From the NCBI GenBank assembly GCA_012515535.1, contig JAAYYF010000036.1:1-33432 (forward strand): a stretch of DNA of 33,432 nt, written 5' to 3'. Under the pieces are notes generated by a model, which saw nothing but the letters and a program-made list of their open reading frames with translations, was not told where the DNA came from and did not search any database. The position numbers and the translations under genes are program-made. How positions within the stretch are numbered: the first letter of the stretch is position 1; the number at the start of each line of letters is the position of its first letter. This DNA comes from Deinococcales bacterium (GTDB taxonomy: Bacteria > Deinococcota > Deinococci > Deinococcales > Trueperaceae). Of this stretch, positions 30,373 through 33,432 are shown in pieces.

Positions 30373-32073
30373 ATGGACCGTAAGTACATCTTCGTCACCG
30401 GTGGGGTCGTGTCGAGTCTCGGGAAAGGGATCTCTACCTCCAGCATCGGCGCCCTGCTGCGTGGCCGCGGCTACCGCGTCACGGCCGTCAAGATCGACCC
30501 GTACGTGAACGTGGACGCCGGCACCATGCGTCCCTACGAGCACGGCGAGGTCTTCGTCACCGACGACGGCGCCGAGACCGACCTCGACATCGGCACCTAC
30601 GAACGCTTCCTGGACGTGGACCTGGCGCGCACCAACAACGTCACCACCGGCCAGGTCTACCTGAGCGTCATCGAGAAGGAGCGCCGCGGCGCCTACCTGT
30701 CGCAGACCGTGCAGGTGATCCCGCACATCACCGACGAGATCAAGGCGCGCATCGAGAAGGCCGGCGAGGAGGCCGACGCCGAGATCACCCTGGTCGAGGT
30801 GGGCGGCACCGTGGGCGACATCGAGTCGCTGCCGTTCCTCGAGGCCATCCGCCAGTTCCGCTTCGAGGTCGGCCGCGAGAACACCCTCTACCTGCACGTG
30901 ACGCTGGTGCCGTTCCTGGGCACCAGCGAGGAGCACAAGACCAAGCCCACCCAGCACTCGGTAGCCACGCTGCGCAGCGTGGGCATCCAGCCCGACGCGC
31001 TGGTGCTGCGCTCGCACACCCCCGTGCCCGAGGAGGCGCTGCGCAAGATCGCGCTCTTCTCGAACGTCGACCCGGGCGCGGTGTTCAACGCCTACGACGC
31101 CGACTTCGTCTACGCCGTGCCCGAGATGCTCGAGCAGCAGGGCATGGGCCGCTACGTCGAGAAGATGCTCGCGCTCGAGAAGGTCACGCCCGAGCTGCGC
31201 GTGTGGCAGGAGGCGGTGCGCGTGCTGCGCCACCCCGAGCGGCGCGTGAGGATCGCGGTGGTGGGCAAGTACGTGGCCATGCCCGACGCCTACCTGAGCC
31301 TGATGGAGGCGCTGAAGCACGCCGGCATCGCCAACCGCGCCGCCGTCGACATCGACTGGGTCAACTCCGAGGAGCTCGACGACGCCGGCCTCCAGGCGCT
31401 GGCTGGCTACGACGGCATCCTGGTGCCGGGCGGCTTCGGCGTGCGCGGCATCGAGGGCAAGGTGCGCGCCGCGCAGGTGGCGCGCGAGGAGCGCGTGCCC
31501 TACCTGGGCATCTGCCTCGGCATGCAGGTGGCCGTCATCGAGTACGCGCGCTCCGTGGCGGGCCTGCCGGGCGCCAACTCCACCGAGTTCGACCCCTACA
31601 CCCCCCACCCGGTGGTGGGCCTGATGCCCGAGCAGCTCGAGGTCGAGGGCCTGGGCGGCACCATGCGCCTGGGCAGCTGGCCGATGGAGCTCAGCCCGGG
31701 CAGCCGCCTGGCCGCGCTCTACGCCGAGCAGGGCGTGGGCTCGCCCGTCTACGAGCGTCACCGCCACCGCTACGAGGTCAACCCCGAGTACGTCGAGCGC
31801 CTCACCGCCGCCGGCCTGCAGGTGGCGGGCGTCACGCCCGGCATGGCGGGGCGCGGCAGCGGCCTCGTGGAGGCCATCGAGCTACCCGACCACCCGTTCT
31901 TCGTCGGGCTGCAGTCGCACCCCGAGTTCCGCTCGCGGCTGATGCGCCCCAGCCCGCCCTTCACCGGCTTCATCCGCGCCGCCGTGGAGCGCGCCGAGGC
32001 GCGCCAGGGCGCGCGGCCGGCGGCCGAGGCGCCGAGCGCGCCCGCCAGCGCGGACGGGACGGGCGAGGCTTGA
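30373..32073 (+). CDS. pyrG: CTP synthase
   Basis: PyrG aminates UTP to CTP using glutamine and ATP. The 566-residue protein has the synthetase domain: FVTGGVVSSLGKG (about 7-19), KIDPYVNVDAGTM, PYEHGEVFVTDDGAETDLDIG and ERRGAYLSQTVQVIPHIT. The C-terminal glutaminase domain has the nucleophile Cys381 in GICLGMQ, and His516 and Glu518 in QSHPEF. A short Ala-rich tail ends the protein. The first gene of a tightly coupled unit with udk, both in pyrimidine nucleotide metabolism. No PyrR site or attenuator is evident in the short leader. Confidence 0.97.
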   Translation: MDRKYIFVTGGVVSSLGKGISTSSIGALLRGRGYRVTAVKIDPYVNVDAGTMRPYEHGEVFVTDDGAETDLDIGTYERFLDVDLARTNNVTTGQVYLSVIEKERRGAYLSQTVQVIPHITDEIKARIEKAGEEADAEITLVEVGGTVGDIESLPFLEAIRQFRFEVGRENTLYLHVTLVPFLGTSEEHKTKPTQHSVATLRSVGIQPDALVLRSHTPVPEEALRKIALFSNVDPGAVFNAYDADFVYAVPEMLEQQGMGRYVEKMLALEKVTPELRVWQEAVRVLRHPERRVRIAVVGKYVAMPDAYLSLMEALKHAGIANRAAVDIDWVNSEELDDAGLQALAGYDGILVPGGFGVRGIEGKVRAAQVAREERVPYLGICLGMQVAVIEYARSVAGLPGANSTEFDPYTPHPVVGLMPEQLEVEGLGGTMRLGSWPMELSPGSRLAALYAEQGVGSPVYERHRHRYEVNPEYVERLTAAGLQVAGVTPGMAGRGSGLVEAIELPDHPFFVGLQSHPEFRSRLMRPSPPFTGFIRAAVERAEARQGARPAAEAPSAPASADGTGEA

Positions 32074-32729
32074 AGACGAGCCGTCCCCTCGTCATCGGGC
32101 TGGCCGGCGGCACCGGCTCGGGCAAGACCACCGTCGCGCGCGCGCTGCTGCGGTCGGCCGGCGAGGGCAACGCCGTGCTGCTGCCGCAGGACGCCTACTA
32201 CCGCGAGCAGGCCGACCTGCCGTTCGAGGCGCGCGAGCTCACCAACTACGACGAGCCGAGCGCCTTCGACACCGAGCTGCTGGTGCGCCACGTCGACCAG
32301 CTGCTGAGCGGCGAGGCCGTGGAGCGGCCGGTCTACGACTTCGCGCAGCACAACCGCGCCCCCGACACGGTGCTCACCCCCTCGGCGCCGGTGGTCATCG
32401 TCGAAGGCATCCTGGTGCTCCACGACGTGGCGCTGCGCGAGCGCATGCGCCTCAAGGTGTTCGTCGACGCGCCGCCCGACGAGCGCTTCATCCGGCGCCT
32501 GGAGCGCGACGTGAACGAGCGCGGCCGCAGCGCGCAGAGCGTGATCGCGCAGTACCGCCGCACCGTGAAGCCCATGCATGACCTGTTCATCGAACCCACC
32601 AAGCAGCACGCCGACCTGATCCTGCCCGAGGGCGGCAGCAACCGCGTGGCGCTCGAGGTCCTCACCAGCTACGTCGACTCGTTCCTGCGCGCCAGGGCCG
32701 AAGCGGCGCGCGCCAAGGCGGAAGCGTGA
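32070..32729 (+). CDS. udk: Uridine kinase
   Basis: Udk phosphorylates uridine and cytidine in pyrimidine salvage. The 219-residue protein begins MKTSRPLVIGLAGGTGSGKT, with the P-loop GGTGSGKTT at 13-21. It also has LLPQDAYYREQ, the family motif NYDEPSAFDTELL, YDFAQHNR and VIVEGILVLHD. The later segments are FVDAPPDERFIRRLERDVNERGRS and PTKQHADLILPEGG. The TTG start overlaps the pyrG stop as TTGA, and the gene's own stop overlaps the next start as GTGA, so all three are likely translationally coupled. Confidence 0.95.
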   Translation: MKTSRPLVIGLAGGTGSGKTTVARALLRSAGEGNAVLLPQDAYYREQADLPFEARELTNYDEPSAFDTELLVRHVDQLLSGEAVERPVYDFAQHNRAPDTVLTPSAPVVIVEGILVLHDVALRERMRLKVFVDAPPDERFIRRLERDVNERGRSAQSVIAQYRRTVKPMHDLFIEPTKQHADLILPEGGSNRVALEVLTSYVDSFLRARAEAARAKAEA

Positions 32730-33432
32730 GGCGCCCCGCGCGCGCGGCCGGGCTGCTAGAGCCGGCGCTGTGGTCCGTGCTCGTGCTGGCGCTGGTGGGC
32801 GCCACCGTGCTGGCGGCGCGCCGCGTGGCCACCGAGGGCACCCGCGAGCAGGTGGCGCTGGTGATGGACGAGATGGCGCTCGCCGAGCAGGGCCACCTGG
32901 TGGGCCTCACCAGCCTCGAGCTGGGCCGGCGCTACCAGCAGGCGGGCCTCACGGGCGTGGCGCTCTACGAGCAGACCATCGAGTCGCTGGTGCAGCGCGG
33001 CCACGCCGCCGCGGTGCTGGCCAAGGACCTGATCGCGCAGGCGCTGCTGCGCGGCGAGGCGCCGCCCCCCATCCCCGGCGACGCCACCCTGGTGACGGCG
33101 CTGCGGCCGGGCGCGCTCGACGAGCTGATCGCCAAGAACGTGCCCGCGGCGCGCCCCCTCGAGATCAACGGCCGCACCTGGTACCTGTGGCCCGGCGACG
33201 TCGTCGAGACGCTGCCCGCCGGCCCCGACGCCGCCGAGGTGGCGCTGTGGCGCGCCGCCGGCTTCGACATCGCCTACCGGCCGCGCAACGCCCCCTACCG
33301 GCTGCAGGCGGTCGGCGACTACCCCGAGGAGGCCGCCTACCTGGTCTACGCCGGCACCCAGGTGGCGGGCCACCCCGACGGGCTGAGCGAGGCCGTGGCG
33401 GCGTCGCAGGCGTACTACACCGCCGTCATCGA
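32726..33432 (+). CDS. DUF5693-like membrane-anchored protein, N-terminal part (cut by window edge)
   Basis: About 235 residues are visible without a stop. A basic N terminus is followed by a membrane helix (about 13-32; LWSVLVLALVGATVLAA). The extracytoplasmic part starts VALVMDEMALAEQGH. GLTGVALYEQTIESLVQRG is the pattern I associate with DUF5693 (glycosyl hydrolase-like TIM-barrel relatives in envelope polysaccharide loci). NGRTWYLWPGD and VYAGTQVAGHPDGL follow. The GTG start overlaps the udk stop (GTGA). The family call is from memory of the pattern and is moderate; the function is unknown, and the C-terminal domain is outside the window. Confidence 0.6.
   Translation, partial: MRRPARAAGLLEPALWSVLVLALVGATVLAARRVATEGTREQVALVMDEMALAEQGHLVGLTSLELGRRYQQAGLTGVALYEQTIESLVQRGHAAAVLAKDLIAQALLRGEAPPPIPGDATLVTALRPGALDELIAKNVPAARPLEINGRTWYLWPGDVVETLPAGPDAAEVALWRAAGFDIAYRPRNAPYRLQAVGDYPEEAAYLVYAGTQVAGHPDGLSEAVAASQAYYTAVI

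Overview
The window is about 70-75% G+C and densely packed with genes. It looks like a chromosomal segment from a Deinococcota (Deinococcus-Thermus) bacterium, perhaps near Trueperaceae. The lineage is an inference from four observations: ribosomal protein L31 reads like the Thermus protein; the DAHP synthase is fused to an N-terminal chorismate mutase; many genes have TANNNT boxes 5-8 nt before the start codon (leaderless architecture typical of Deinococcus); and an LpxB-related protein and a DUF5693-like protein sit in housekeeping operons. I see no insertion sequence, phage, integrase or CRISPR array, and no gene-free stretch longer than 300 bases.

Layout. 1-1040 (minus): a TTGACA/TAACTT promoter drives tRNA-Thr(TGT), tRNA-Tyr(GTA), tRNA-Gly(CCC), tRNA-Thr(GGT) and tuf, which runs off the left edge. 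1161-5918 (plus): tatA, tatC, chorismate mutase-DAHP synthase, a four-cluster ferredoxin-like protein, a small winged-helix protein and a glutaryl-CoA dehydrogenase-type acyl-CoA dehydrogenase. A long hairpin terminator follows. 6095-9602 (minus): an MrfA/YprA-type helicase, a DUF2229-like protein without cysteines and a small membrane protein. 9637-13408 (plus): a family 2 glycosyltransferase followed by sqdB and sqdX, the two key genes for the sulfolipid SQDG. 13550-16529 (minus): a vitamin B12 importer, btuF-btuC-btuD, behind a cobalamin riboswitch. 16537-17638 (plus): zapE.

17597-21751 (minus): aroA-cmk-nadK-lpxB-like, partly coupled by stop/start overlaps. 21802-22579 (plus): sufE and rpmE. 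22675-24558 (minus): a GAF-domain histidine kinase, divergent from a TraB-family membrane protein (24667-26079, plus). 26101-30281 (minus): a secreted TPR protein, argR, rpoZ and gmk. 30343 to the right edge (plus): pyrG-udk-DUF5693-like, coupled by 4-nt overlaps.

The functions are mostly housekeeping: translation, Tat export, the shikimate pathway, nucleotide synthesis, NADP supply and Fe-S assembly. The most distinctive items are the SQDG cassette in an apparently heterotrophic Deinococcota; a compact cobalamin riboswitch with its promoter; short ORFs whose stop codons overlap the start codons of tatC, the glycosyltransferase and sqdB; a recurrent TGNTANNNT promoter signature; and an ArgR lacking the usual acidic arginine-binding pair. 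I did not find a clearly new multi-gene defence or mobile system.
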